Assembly: GCA_032716605.1 (NCBI GenBank)
Contig: CM064518.1
Coordinates: forward strand, 39,898,113 to 39,962,112
DNA from: Paralithodes platypus
Taxonomy: Eukaryota > Arthropoda > Malacostraca > Decapoda > Lithodidae
DNA length: 64,000 nucleotides
Direction: 5' to 3'
The notes below the pieces were generated by a model, which was not told the origin of the DNA, ran no database searches, and was given only the letters and a program-made list of their open reading frames with translations. The translations under genes were made by a program, and so were the position numbers. Every line of letters begins with the position of its first letter. Position 1 is the stretch's first letter. Below, one piece after another: positions 10,679 through 21,740 of this stretch.

Positions 10679-11161
10679 GTGAACACGTGGTCATTTGGGG
10701 GAAGGGGTCGGGCACTTGTTGGACTAGATAATAGTCCATCAGGCGCCTGGCCCGGGGAGACGATTAATATGAAGGGTGCGCCTGGAAGTGTGGTGGGCAG
10801 GCTTGTGGCTTTGGCTCCGCTGCATGTCTGCCTGCCGAGATCGGAGCCTCTCCGGGTGGTCGGGGGCAGGGGGAGTGCTGGAGCGACCTTGGTGACCCTG
10901 GTCTCTGGGTATTCTCCTGGGTGACCTAGATGTGTGTGAATTTTGTGTTTTGTCTGTGTTTGTTCGTTGTTTTGTCTTGTGTTTTGTGTTTTCCTGTTCT
11001 TGCTCTGTCTTGAGTCGGCCACCCCCAAGAAAATACAAAACAAAATAATAATAATAAAATAGAGGAAAATAAAAATACAAAAAAATAGAAATAATAAAAT
11101 AGAGGAAAATAAAAATACAAAAAAATAGGAAAAGTGGGGATTGGGCCTCCAGCATTTAACA

Positions 11162-11280
11162 GGCTTCGAACTATCTCACTTGACCCTTTTCACTACCACA
11201 GATCCTTCTTAAACTACACAAATCGTCTAAGTATAGCTAGAATAATATTTAAAAGACGTCCCCGGTAAAGAAGGAGTTAA
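11162..11280. mobile_element. family T MITE, right half
   Basis: Words CTTCGAACTATCTCACTTGA, GATCCTTCTTAAACTACACA and AATCGTCTAAGTATAGCTAG lead to GTAAAGAAGGAGTTAA, ending in TTAA at 11277-11280. The near-identical half at 59515-59640 confirms the family. The left half is missing, possibly removed when LINE-A inserted next to it. Confidence 0.65.
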
Positions 11281-12488
11281 TAAGCACCATGTTATTACAA
11301 ATGGCAAGAAGTGTAATAGAAAAATAGCTGGTCGGTCTTTTCAACTCGCGTTCTCATTTTCGGACCATTCGCATTAATTTAATTGTTTTGAGCCGAGCAA
11401 GACATGCCAGGGCGACATTATGGAGGAAACAGCTGCAGGACACGGCAAGGTCTCAGTGTACCCCGGAAAAAGTACACCCTTTCGATAGTATCCCCTTAGT
11501 TTAGTGGTCGTTTCAGTTACTTAGTTGATCTTTACTGTACTTTGAATTAAGAACCATATTTCCTTACTGGAGTCATGCACTTTAGATCATCTGTGGGTCC
11601 AAATACCCATGATTTCAGAGATTATTAACTAAGTGGGCTGTTAGTAAGGAGTGCGCGGAGTCTGAGGGGTGTGTTCGGTTCGTGATCCGGGAACACATCA
11701 TGGCGCCTCACTGATGGAAAACTCATCCACACGACATTTTGGAGAGCCCTCGTTTTTGGGAGAGAGAGAGAGAGAGAGAGGGGGGGGGGATACAGAAGGG
11801 GATTGGTAGAAATGAGATAAAGCAAAATAACAGTAATTACGCAAAACAAAGAGGATAGCAGACCGAAAGCATGTAACATGAAATAATGAATAAGAATGGT
11901 AGAAAGAAAGGTAGATAAATTGATAGATAGAGAAGGAAAGGGAGGGAGAGGAGGGTAGGCAGGGATATCTAGTGCTTTCCTTTTAGAGTGAGGACATTTG
12001 TCCATGATTGTCGGGTATTTTGACGCTATATTAGAGATTATTAACTTAGTTAATTTAAGATAAAGTGGTTTGGAAATCAATTCACTGATAAATAGTGTAT
12101 AATACAACTTATCGTATGCATTACAGACTGACCTTGTTTACATCATCGTACAAATCACTCCTTAAATTGTTGTACACCGTGCAAATTACGGGTCATAAGA
12201 AAAGGTATGTTTTGCTGTTTATCCTTTATGATCACATTTGGCGTGTCGAATACTTTTCTATGTGTGTACGTGTGTATGTTTATGTGAGCGTGTGTGTATT
12301 GTGTGTGTATGAGAGAGAGAGAGAAAGAAAGAACATCATTAACAAAAAGTAAAGCAAGTTAGACAGAACATGAACAAATAGTGAATTAAGTACTTTAAAA
12401 ACAAAGACTGAGATAACAAAGACAAACCAATTTCAAGCAGGCAGAGAAAAAAAATACACGAACTTAACCATTTATCTGAGATAACCCT
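11281..12488. other. no gene seen; short GA and TG tracts
   Basis: Mostly unique-looking sequence. A (GA)n plus poly-G tract lies at 11759-11790 and an interrupted TG/GA tract at 12258-12335. The minus-strand frame at 11625-12107 is kept open partly by pyrimidine bias and matches no family I know. Confidence 0.5.
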
Positions 12489-12640
12489 TTCAGTATTATG
12501 ACGCATATTTCTACTATTTTTTCAGGCGAGCATTTGAGAATTGTATACAGATTTGGAAGGATCTATGGATATGAAAATAAATTAATACTGCATCAACTAA
12601 CCCTCAGGCTCCCATAATTCATTCCTAATCATAATCCAAA
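12489..12640. mobile_element. possible family T fragment
   Basis: The left end ATAACCCTTTCAGTATTATGACGC fits the terminus of family T. Internal words (TTTGGAAGGATCTATGG, CTAACCCTCAGGCTCCC) fit only loosely. No right TTAA. Confidence 0.35.
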
Positions 12641-12852
12641 AACAAAACAAAAGTATACATTATTGCATACTGAGAGAGATCAATATATTCAGGTGAGGCC
12701 CTACTAGACAAATTCCGGCATCACATACTGTATAATACTATTTGTATATGATTATTTATCATATACCGATTTGTAAGCACTTTTACGTGAACTTACGTGA
12801 ACGATCATCATTAACCCAAGTAATATTTACCAACTTTCACATATTCATTAAC

Positions 12853-12854
12853 AT

Positions 12855-12885
<31 letters not shown>

Positions 12886-12925
12886 CAGACATATACAGGT
12901 ATACTCACACACACACACACACAGA
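12853..12925. repeat. interrupted (CA)n repeat
   Basis: CA tracts separated by TATA and GACATATACAGGTATACT. Confidence 0.85.
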
Positions 12926-13027
12926 TACTCATTTATCTCACATTTTCCCGAAATACAAGTTTTTCTCTCTTGTTTCTGCGTTGTGTATGAAAGTTCACTA
13001 TGCTCCAGTCCCAGTAGGGTTGCAAAG

Positions 13028-13030
<3 letters not shown>

Positions 13031-13102
<72 letters not shown>
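13031..13102. repeat. (TG)36 microsatellite
   Basis: Seventy-two bases of pure TG repeat, a potential Z-DNA former. Confidence 0.95.
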
Positions 13103-13104
<2 letters not shown>

Positions 13105-13249
13105 AATGAATGTGTGTTAGTTAATATTGTGATTATAAGTGAGTTTATCGTTTATTAAGTGTGGGTCTTTGTCTCTTGAAAGATATGAAAGAGAGTGGCA
13201 CGGTTAAGTTCGAGGTCGGGTAAAAAGTTCAATAGGACGAATAGATATG

Positions 13250-13252
<3 letters not shown>

Positions 13253-13312
<60 letters not shown>
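13253..13312. repeat. (TA)30 microsatellite
   Basis: Uninterrupted TA array. Confidence 0.95.
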
Positions 13313-13314
<2 letters not shown>

Positions 13315-13412
13315 GTGTTCGAAGGGCAGAGTTGGCAGGCATTCAGCGTATCAGTCATAAAATAAGTAAGCTTCTTAATTTGCAAAGCAATCACAATTAG
13401 TCAGGTTCTCGG

Positions 13413-13590
13413 ATTACCAATCATGTTTTCAGCTGTTTACCAGTCAGTTTCTTAGTTGATCAGTCGGTTTTTCAGCTTTCCAGTCAATTTTTCAATTTAT
13501 CAGTCAGTAATTCAGCTTATCAACCGGTTTCTAAATTTACCAGTAGTTTATCAGTTTACCAATAAAATGTATTTCTCAAATTACCAGACA
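13413..13590. repeat. degenerate 20-bp minisatellite
   Basis: About eight or nine diverged units close to CAGTCAGTTTTTCAGTTTAC follow each other with a period near 20-21 bp (for example CAGTCAGTTTCTTAGTTGAT, CAGTCGGTTTTTCAGCTTTC, CAGTCAATTTTTCAATTTAT, CAGTCAGTAATTCAGCTTAT). The divergence implies age. No protein is implied. Confidence 0.75.
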
Positions 13591-13723
13591 TTTGATCGCA
13601 AACTTTTTAATTAAAGTTCTTTTTATCCTTATTAGGCTTGATAATGACACACAAGGTGGTGTCGAAACGTCGCACATGCCTTAGAAAATAAAGATGTTCC
13701 TTTACACTTTGGTGTTGCTCTTC

Positions 13724-13726
<3 letters not shown>

Positions 13727-13776
<50 letters not shown>

Positions 13777-13810
13777 TGTATATATACTGTATACATATAT
13801 ATACAGTATA
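13727..13810. repeat. (TA)n microsatellite with degenerate flank
   Basis: A pure TA array (13727-13775) followed by CTGTATATATACTGTATAC-type interruptions. Confidence 0.9.
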
Positions 13811-14061
13811 TTTATTTTTTTCCGTTATAATACTGATATACACACGTTGTGAACATCATGTTTTGCTACAACATTTTCTAACTAGCTGAATAATCAAGAC
13901 TGGGACCTGACAATATACCCTCAGTTGAAAAAAGTAGACATCAGTCACGCTCTTCACACAATATAAAATGTCATTATGAATAACAAAATGGATACAGATC
14001 ATCCTGCCCTGTCAGATTCAACTTCTCCCTTCAGCAGAATAAGCATTACTTTATTTATTTT

Positions 14062-14311
14062 TTCCTTCCTAGACCTCCGTCAAGCTTAAAATAACATCCC
14101 CTAGGCCCCCTTTCAAAATAAATGCTCGTTATCGCACACCAGGACAAAGTCGACACCTAAGTGGCACGAAAGGTCTTGAAATTTAAAAAGAAATGGGGCG
14201 TAACGTCTTAAGATCGCCAAACTAATGGACCGAACATCTAAATATCTCAAAACTAGTATGCTAAACATGAGGAAGAAGAGAGGTCTGAAAAACCAGCCCA
14301 TCTCCCCTTAA
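14062..14311 (+). repeat. family R dispersed repeat, copy 5
   Basis: It begins TTCCTTCCTAGACCTCC and GTCAAGCTTAAAATAACATC and lacks the GC hairpin. It has a diverged core GCTCGTTATCGCACACCAGG, then the GTCGACACCTAAGTGGCACG unit, two further 32-bp units and the end CCCATCTCCCCTTAA with TTAA at 14308-14311. Confidence 0.75.
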
Positions 14312-14525
14312 TTACATTCTTCTTAACGAGCACCATCGCCTCCTTTACCACCACCATAGGCTTGAGTTAAAATGTCTAGTCAGTACCCTCAAGGTAGTGT
14401 TTTGCATAATAAAGTCAGCATATTTGCATGATTCTATTTTTTGTATTTCCAATTTTCACAGCATCTCCTTGGCATAGTGCACAGTGCCTTTGAAATGCTA
14501 ACTCTTTCTTATTTTTACAATGTTC

Positions 14526-14530
<5 letters not shown>

Positions 14531-14620
<90 letters not shown>
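14531..14620. repeat. (TC)45 microsatellite
   Basis: Ninety bases of pure TC repeat. Confidence 0.95.
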
Positions 14621-14623
<3 letters not shown>

Positions 14624-14705
14624 GAGTCTAATTCTAAATGATTTTGTAATTCAAAGTCAACCGAGAAGGCTCCGCAATCATGTTACTCCCACTGTATCAC
14701 GGGTA

Positions 14706-14758
14706 GAGAGCGAGAGAGAGTGTGTGTGTGTGTGTGTGTGCGTGCGTGTGTGTGTGTT
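14706..14758. repeat. GA then (TG)n repeat
   Basis: A short GA tract followed by TG repeats with CGTGCG interruptions. Confidence 0.85.
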
Positions 14759-14862
14759 AGAGTTACAAGAAGGTATAATAATTAATTAATATCTCCGAGA
14801 CCTTGCGGTCCCTTCCGGCGAGATACTGTAAGTGGAAGGAGGGAGATTGTTTAGTGCACTAC

Positions 14863-15055
14863 ACTCATTACAGAATGTGAAAAATACTATCGACTCTCTT
14901 CTTGAACTGCTCTATTGAAGAACTGTTTACAACTTCTGACGGAAGTTTGTTTCAGATAGAACAGATCTTACATGTGAAAAGGTTTCCACAAATACTAGTG
15001 CTGAGCCTTTTCAATCCTAGCTTCCATCCATGGTTGCGTGTTGTATTCATAATAA
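14863..15055 (-). pseudogene. LINE C-terminal region relic (CR1/L2-type)
   Basis: On the minus strand the frame reads TTRNHGWKLGLKRLSTSI, then GNLFTCKICSI-stop-NKLPSEVV, then SSIEQFKKRVDSIFHIL and a stop at about 14863. This is the typical end of CR1/L2-group LINE proteins: an RNH block, an Arg/Lys-rich FT block, a W-N-x-L-P-x-x-V-V block and a final F-K-x-x-(L/V)-D. The Trp of the WN pair is replaced by a TGA stop. A short 3' UTR with a GACCTTGCGGTCCC hairpin-like stretch may extend to about 14800. Confidence 0.75.
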
Positions 15056-15072
15056 GGCTAAACATTTGTTAA

Positions 15073-15243
15073 GGAGAGAGAGTGAAAGAGAGAGAGAGAG
15101 AGTGAGAGGAAGAGAGAGAGAGATAGAGATTTACATATATTTACATAGATACACTAACCACACAGACCTTACGATCCCAGCGAGGTGGTCAGGACTTAAT
15201 TCTAGTAGAGATTGCTAACCCTAGAATAAGGGACAGTGGAAGG
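15073..15243 (+). repeat. family D repeat, copy 1, after a GA tract
   Basis: After an interrupted GA array (15073-15130) comes TTTACATATATTTACATAG, then CACACAGACCTTACGATCCC, GCGAGGTGGTCAGGACTTAA and TAACCCTAGAATAAGGGACAG. Two further diverged copies at 26636 and 36744 also follow GA arrays. It looks like a short SINE-like element. No tRNA boxes are evident. Confidence 0.6.
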
Positions 15244-15447
15244 AAAGGATAGCAAAGAAGAGAGAGAGAGAGAGAGAGATTCAGGGAGGGGGGTGAAGTA
15301 TGGAGATGAGAGGGTAGAAAGAGGAAGCAGGAGAGAGACAGATAATATAGGAGGGGGAGCGTTAAGTATGGCTTATCAAGATCCCTAGATGAGATTTAAA
15401 TAGATAAAGCCGACATGGAGGGTTGGATGGAGTAGGAAAAATATAGA

Positions 15448-15452
<5 letters not shown>
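15244..15452. repeat. purine-rich GA stretch
   Basis: Purine-rich sequence with (GA)n tracts at 15258-15280. Confidence 0.6.

Positions 15453-15506
<54 letters not shown>
15453..15506. repeat. (TA)27 microsatellite
   Basis: Uninterrupted TA array followed by CTGTATATACTGTATATA. Confidence 0.95.
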
Positions 15507-15507
<1 letters not shown>

Positions 15508-15950
15508 TGTATATACTGTATATATAAAAAGAACAAAAGAGTAAATAAATAAATAAATATATACTGAATATATATATATATCTAGCCATATTGGCTAGAG
15601 TTTGACGCGTTCCCATATCAAATTTTCAGTTACTGAGACATGTGTATAGCCCAATATGTAATTCATCGTGAACTACTAGGCATTAATAAGATACAGACCC
15701 ATAGCTGTGTGTTTGGTTTTTCATTAATTTTCGATAAATCAGCCAAAATCGGGTTAAATTTGTTCAAGGCTAAACCAAAATATATATAGTATATAGAGAT
15801 GAAAAACAGATGGGAAGGAGGTAACAGTAAAAGAGAGTTACAAAGAATTACAAATATACAGGAACCACACCTAGTTTGCAGTCGTTCCTAGGTAGTCTGG
15901 CATGAAATATGAAATTGTAGTTGCCTCTGATTTGAAGAAAATATCAGTAA
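15507..15950. other. no recognisable feature
   Basis: AT-rich sequence without a recognised repeat or gene. Confidence 0.4.
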
Positions 15951-15951
15951 A

Positions 15952-16141
15952 TATGAGAGAGAAAGAGAGAGAGAGCGAGAGCGAGAGAGATGGGAAAAAA
16001 GAATAAGAAAGTGAAGACGTAGAGGGAGACTAAGGCAAATAGAAACTAATTAGCACAACGTATGAATAGTAAGACTACTGAGAGAGAGAGAGAGTGAGAG
16101 TGAGTGAGAGAGAGAGCGAGAGTGAGAGAGAGAGAGAGAGT
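15952..16141. repeat. interrupted GA repeats
   Basis: Two GA-rich blocks (15952-15990 and 16080-16141) separated by purine-rich sequence. Confidence 0.85.
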
Positions 16142-16265
16142 AATAAAGGGAGGAAGAGAGACAATCCCACCCATCAAGAACACACCCTCTCATTCAATTA
16201 TCAACCCGACCAGATATTACATCCCCCCTACACATAACCATACCTACATACATACCTGCGGGCGT

Positions 16266-16266
<1 letters not shown>

Positions 16267-16325
<59 letters not shown>

Positions 16326-16373
16326 ACCCACACACACCCACACACACAGACCCACACACACATATACGTACAC

Positions 16374-16408
<35 letters not shown>
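16267..16408. repeat. (CA)n compound microsatellite
   Basis: A pure CA block (about 16268-16320), then CACCCACACACACCC interruptions, then a second CA block. Confidence 0.92.
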
Positions 16409-16409
<1 letters not shown>

Positions 16410-17114
16410 TATATGGAAATGTTTTCCCCGTAGATAATTTGTAGTACATGAATGAAGTATATCATACCGGCTTAATTATATATTTTATGAATATCTATTC
16501 GTGGGATAATAACTATATAAACATACTATAGTTGTGTCGAAAGATTTAATAATATTTGTAATTATACTTACATAGGAACGTGCGCACAGAGTTGGTTTAT
16601 TGGCTATGAGATATTGTTCCCATGCCAATTGAAATTTGACAGTGGATACAATCAATTTAATTTGTCAACAACTTTGAATTCTAAATATTACAATAATATA
16701 ATCTCAACACACAACAGCACATACTTATTTACATAGACCCATCAACGGTACAATCATATAGTCCATATGTCTATAGTACATACAGTACATGTATACTGTA
16801 CACATATACCTTCAGTGAGATAAGCAGCTAGACAGACAAACAAAAATAAACAGAAGAAATACCTTGAAAACATCTATATATCACTGTCTTTCACAAACTG
16901 CAGAAAACAAAATATACATATACAAATAGCTATACCAATACCCTTTAAATAATGTATGTGCATTCGTAGCAAATATGATACTCATAATGGTGTCTTAATT
17001 GTTAATGTGTACGAATTTCGAACGAGTAATTGATTGAAACAAATATTATATGCATGATGTATGTTACATATTTTGGACACGCAGTTTCTACAGTGTAAAA
17101 CCAAACATTTAAAT
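16409..17114. other. AT-rich sequence, no gene seen
   Basis: No recognisable feature. Confidence 0.45.
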
Positions 17115-17305
17115 TAAGGGAAGTCCTGCCTAAGCTGAACAAAATTGGCCGGTATAATCTTAAGTACATTTAGCATAATTATAGTTTATTTTATTTATTC
17201 AGATGTTTTTCTAACCTTTTGACTACCGAATAACCCTGAAACTCATGGACAGAACGTAGGTGAAATATATTATAATAAGCCAAAGGCATAAAGGGTCAAT
17301 ATATC
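17115..17305. mobile_element. possible diverged family T MITE
   Basis: GGAAGTCCTGCCTAAGCTGA, ACAAAATTGGCCGGTATAAT and a final AAAGGGTCAA are in the order expected of a family T copy. The termini are mutated, so confidence is low. Confidence 0.3.
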
Positions 17306-17341
17306 GGTTAACTAAGCTATTCTATGTTGTAAGATCGCACA

Positions 17342-17373
17342 CGCGTGCACACACACACACACGTACAAAGAGA

Positions 17374-17422
<49 letters not shown>

Positions 17423-17680
17423 GGAAGCGATAACTATGATCAGATCGAGAGTAGAGACTAATTGGAGAGGCGAGGATCCTAGAGGTGGGGAAGGTGGGTG
17501 GGCGCAGGTAGAAGTAGGAGGAGGGAGAAGAAGAAGACAAATGAGAAGAAAAAGAATATGGAGAGGAATGAAGAGTAATAGGAAGGAGGAGGAGGATAGG
17601 TGACAACCGAAGAAGAATAAGATGAGAACAAGAAAAACGAACATGAGAGAGAGAGAGAGATATATGAAAGCTCTAATAAC
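17342..17680. repeat. CA tract, GATA/GA tract and polypurine stretch
   Basis: A short CA repeat, then GATAGATAGA and pure GA (17388-17420), then about 200 bp of AG-rich sequence. The frames open across it on the minus strand are low-complexity artefacts. Confidence 0.8.
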
Positions 17681-18594
17681 GTAAACAAACAGCGACGTAT
17701 CTACAGTATTGCTCCTTTCTCTTAGCAACTTGTTCCTGTGTAAGGAGTGGGTAAGGAAGGGCTGCCTCATAGAGTAGCAATTTTGCGGTCGCGCTAATAA
17801 GTCATAACCCAGCTGTCATTACGTTTGACTTGCTCTGTGCTGTATTAAATGTCTGTCAGATGTTGAATATGGTGGGTAAGTGTAGGAACATGTTTGTATA
17901 TTTCACTCTATATGAAGAAATGAAGCTTAGATATTGCGGATACCAATTATTGATCAAAATATACTTGGTGCGCAGACATCACTTATTAGCGCGATTTTAC
18001 ACTTTCAATTGTATGGCCTTTAAAACGTATGAAAAGGGTAATTAAAGTGTCCAATTATTCTCTATTCTTGATCTGACTTCTATGATCTCATATAAAGGTA
18101 GCAATAAACCCAATTACTATAAGAATAGAAAGGTTAATTACAATCCATATACCCAGCAATATGATATACCATTGTCATACCCTAGACTATTACATTTTAC
18201 GATATAGGAGTGGTGATCGTGTGTGTGTTTATGCGCGTATGTGACTAATTGTATTCATAAAAATATCAACAAGAACAAACACAAAATAAAACATTAGAAG
18301 AACATAAACATTGTCGGCAACTACAGATGCCTATTAGATTATAAAAATAATTGAATAAGACAAACCAAAAACAAATAATTATAACACTGCATTCAAATAA
18401 ATATCCGTATTTCCCGACGTACTCCGCCAAAAAATAGCATCGGGTCCAAATTATTGAAAAGAAACTGGAAAAAGAATATCACTTGACTTTGGAAGCAACT
18501 GAAAAGGCACATCATCATGACGTCTTCTATCTCCCTCTCTATCTATCTATCTATATGTATTTGTATATCTATGTTTATATGTCTCATTATTTCT

Positions 18595-18598
<4 letters not shown>
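17681..18598. other. no gene seen
   Basis: A plus-strand frame at 17830-18045 has no recognisable domain. The rest is AT-rich and featureless. Confidence 0.45.

Positions 18599-18679
<81 letters not shown>
18599..18679. repeat. (TC)40 microsatellite
   Basis: Pure TC repeat preceded by CTATCTATCTAT. Confidence 0.95.
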
Positions 18680-18682
<3 letters not shown>

Positions 18683-18750
18683 AATTAGTCCTCGAGAGAA
18701 TAATCAATACTGTCCAATGGAGGTCTTGAATGATCTTAAAAAATGACGAC

Positions 18751-18757
18751 AGAGAGA

Positions 18758-18794
<37 letters not shown>

Positions 18795-18795
18795 T
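18751..18795. repeat. interrupted (GA)n repeat
   Basis: GA tract with two GATAGA interruptions. It can pair with the TC array at 18599-18679. Confidence 0.9.
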
Positions 18796-18882
18796 TCGAT
18801 GGCACTGACATAAAAAGATGTATAAGAAGATATATAGAAAGTGAGAAAGAGTGTGTGAGCAAGGAAGTCAGTACCGGTATAT

Positions 18883-18884
<2 letters not shown>

Positions 18885-18975
<91 letters not shown>
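18885..18975. repeat. (CA)45 microsatellite
   Basis: Ninety-one bases of pure CA repeat. Confidence 0.95.
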
Positions 18976-18977
<2 letters not shown>

Positions 18978-18978
18978 C

Positions 18979-19009
18979 AACATACATACATACATACATA
19001 CATACATAC
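18979..19009. repeat. (CATA)n repeat
   Basis: About seven CATA units directly after the CA array, suggesting slippage with point mutation of the neighbouring array. Confidence 0.9.
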
Positions 19010-19094
19010 GCACGCAAGAGGGAGGGCAACGAGAGCGAGATGGAGTATCAAGAGAGGCGAGAAGCCGAGAGAGAGAGATAGTGAGAAGAGAGAC

Positions 19095-19743
<649 letters not shown>

Positions 19744-19789
19744 CTATCTCTTGTCAGACGGGGTAATCCCTGGCGGGATGGTCACGAAT

Positions 19790-20482
19790 AAACCTCTTCA
19801 AGGCTGCCCTGTCCCCCGACAACACTCGTCCTTCCTCCCAGCCTCTCCCACATACATCTCTCCTCTCCATCCCTCCACCTCATTCTCGGTCTACCCCTCC
19901 CTTTAGCCCCTTCTCACTCTCATATACCTCTTTGCCATATGCACGCTCCCCATTCACTCCATTTGCCCATACCACCTCAATACATTTCTCCAGACATTCT
20001 CCGCAACATCTAACTCATCACCACACCTTTCACGTACTTCTTGCTTTGTCAGTCTGTCCATCCACGAGACTCCACAAACTCCTCTTAGATAACTCATTTT
20101 GACTGCTCTCACTCTCGACGTATTTCCCTCTAACAACATTTACGCTTCACTTCCCTATGTCAAGGTGGGGACTAAAAAATTATCATGCAATAACCTCTTT
20201 GCTTCCATACCTCTCTATTCTTTATCAACTTCCTCAATGCACTGCTGCTGCACGCTGACCTGTATCTCACTCCCCAGACTTCCATCCTTACACTGCCTAG
20301 AATTTAAAGGATCTCACATTCTCCATCTCCTGACCATTTAGCCATATTTCACTGTTGGTTATCTCGACCATTCCTCTCAAGGACCATATCTTTGTTCTTA
20401 TCCACATTGATCTTCAAACTCCGCTTCTTACACACAGTTCGAACCCCACTTACTAATCCTTGCAGCTCCCACTCATCACAGC
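19790..20482 (-). pseudogene. LINE-B reverse transcriptase 3' part and C-terminus
   Basis: This resumes directly after the MITE. The minus strand reads SCDEWELQGLVSGVRTVCK, then KRSLKINVDKNKDMVLE, the RT thumb block. Further on are SRVRAVKMSYLRGVCGVSW, DRLTKQEVRERCGDELDV and NVLRWYGQME, the landmarks also seen in LINE-A and in the copy at 38390. Several frameshifts and stops lie between these blocks. It belongs with the upstream part at 20685-21460. Confidence 0.8.
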
Positions 20483-20684
20483 TTAACCCCTTGCAGCTCT
20501 CACGCATTTTAGCAGATTATTTTGGCTATCATTAGACGATTTTATGCAGCTTAGGAAGAATCTGTGGGTATTTAATGGGTAAATGCTATCTCAATCAACC
20601 CTCTGACTTCCTAATCTGAATAAAATTGTCTAATAATTACCAGAAAACAGAAAATAAATGCACCTTGGATCTTGAAAGGGTTAA
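20483..20684. mobile_element. family T MITE with TTAA duplication, inside LINE-B
   Basis: A 194-bp element (20487-20680) begins CCCCTTGCAGCTCTCACGC and ends TTGGATCTTGAAAGGG, flanked on both sides by TTAA (20483-20486 and 20681-20684). It has inverted terminal similarity and an internal inverted pair (ATTAGACGATTTTATGCAGC versus AATAAAATTGTCTAATAATT). Removing it with one TTAA restores the LINE-B reading frame. TTAA duplication with C-rich termini is the signature of piggyBac-type transposition. It encodes nothing. Confidence 0.88.
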
Positions 20685-21460
20685 TAACACGGTGTCGTCC
20701 GCAAATAAAAGCACGCACAACTGCCACTCATTTCCCTCTCTTATGAATGTCACTTCAGTATTTACTTCTCTCCCTTGAACTTCTTTAATAACTCCACCCA
20801 TGATTAAATTAAACAACCATGGAGACATGACACACCCCTGCCTGAACCCAACTTTAAAATCAAAGAACTCACTCAACTCATCCTCCATGCGCACTGCCAC
20901 CTTTGCACCCTCATACATACATGCCACCTACAGTATGCCATATATTTTTAGAACCTTCCACATTCCTTGTCTCTCGACTCCATCATAAACCTTTTCTTGA
21001 TCCATGAAAGCTGCATACATCTTTTTACCCCTTTCCAGATATTTCTCTATTATGTATCTCAGAGAGAAGATCTAGTCCACACATTCTCTTCCTCTCCTGA
21101 AGCCACCTTGTTCCTCGCCCACCAATCTCTCTGTCACTCCTCTCGCTCTGTCTATTAATACTCTACCGTAGACCTTTCCTACTATGCTAAGAAGACATAT
21201 TCCTCTGTAGTTTCCACACACTCCCCTCTTTCTTTTCCCTTTGTACAAGGGAACAATTGTACCTAACTTCCAATCATCTTAAACTCTTCCTCCTTCCCAT
21301 GGTAGTCTGCACATCTTACAGATCCACTCAATTACTAGTTATCCTCCTCACCTTAGCATCTCCCCACACACTCCATCTATTCCTGGTGATTTTCCCAACT
21401 TAAACTTCTTCAACGCCTCTACCACTTCTGTCATTCTTATTTCCTCCTCTCCCCTTTCAT
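20685..21460 (-). pseudogene. LINE-B reverse transcriptase, 5' part
   Basis: On the minus strand I read ALKKFKLGKSPGIDGVCGEM (about 21375-21430), then GTIVPLYKGKRKRGVCGNYR, RGICLLSIVGKVYGRVLID, LVGEEQGGFRRGRECVD, AAFMDQEKVYDGVERQ, FRQGCVMSPWLFNLI and LLFADDTVLL. These are RT blocks 1 to 5 in the right order, with both catalytic Asp residues of the FADD box present. At least one in-frame stop (after GRECVD) and a gap between MWKVLKIYGI and the next block mark it as dead. The frame ends exactly at a TTAA target site. Confidence 0.85.
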
Positions 21461-21740
21461 CTGTCTGTCTCCATACCATTCACACCCACTCATTCTCGCA
21501 CTATGCTCACTCTTCGTATCCAGTAGTTCGCTGAGATGTTCCCTCCACCTCTATGTTCTCTCTCTGTTTCCTACCATCATTACTCCATTCTTATCCTTAA
21601 CACCAATACTACCTCCTTTTCCGCCTTCTCTCACTGTCTGCACCTTCTTCCAAAACAGTTTCTTGCTTTCATTCCACTTTGCACTTAGAATCCCTCCAAA
21701 CTCTTCCTCCACTCTTTGTTTAATTCAATCTCACTACTCT

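Larger units (their letters stand above)
9768..11155 (+). mobile_element. LINE-A non-LTR retrotransposon, 5'-truncated
   Basis: The element starts abruptly inside the reverse transcriptase domain. It runs through the RT palm, the thumb/C-terminal region (stop at 10676-10678) and a GC-rich 3' UTR (10679-10925), then a GT-rich stretch. It ends with TTGAGTCGGCCACCCCCAAG, an A-rich insertion holding two copies of a 33-bp unit (about 11057-11128), and TGGGGATTGGGCCT. The same 3' terminus appears in the fragment at 44962-45019 and the SINE at 60275-60570. The clade is probably RTE-like or a neighbour; I cannot settle it by eye. Confidence 0.85.
19744..21740 (-). mobile_element. LINE-B non-LTR retrotransposon, antisense, MITE-interrupted
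   Basis: Reading the minus strand gives, in order: a linker before the RT, the RT domain with its conserved blocks, the C-terminal region, and a 3' UTR ending GGGATTACCCCGTCTGACAA then GATAGATA. The 5' end, including the endonuclease, is missing. A family T MITE occupies 20487-20680. The 3' terminus (stem CCC/GGG, then GATA) matches the second LINE-B copy at 38390. Multiple stops and shifts show it is inactive. Confidence 0.85.
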
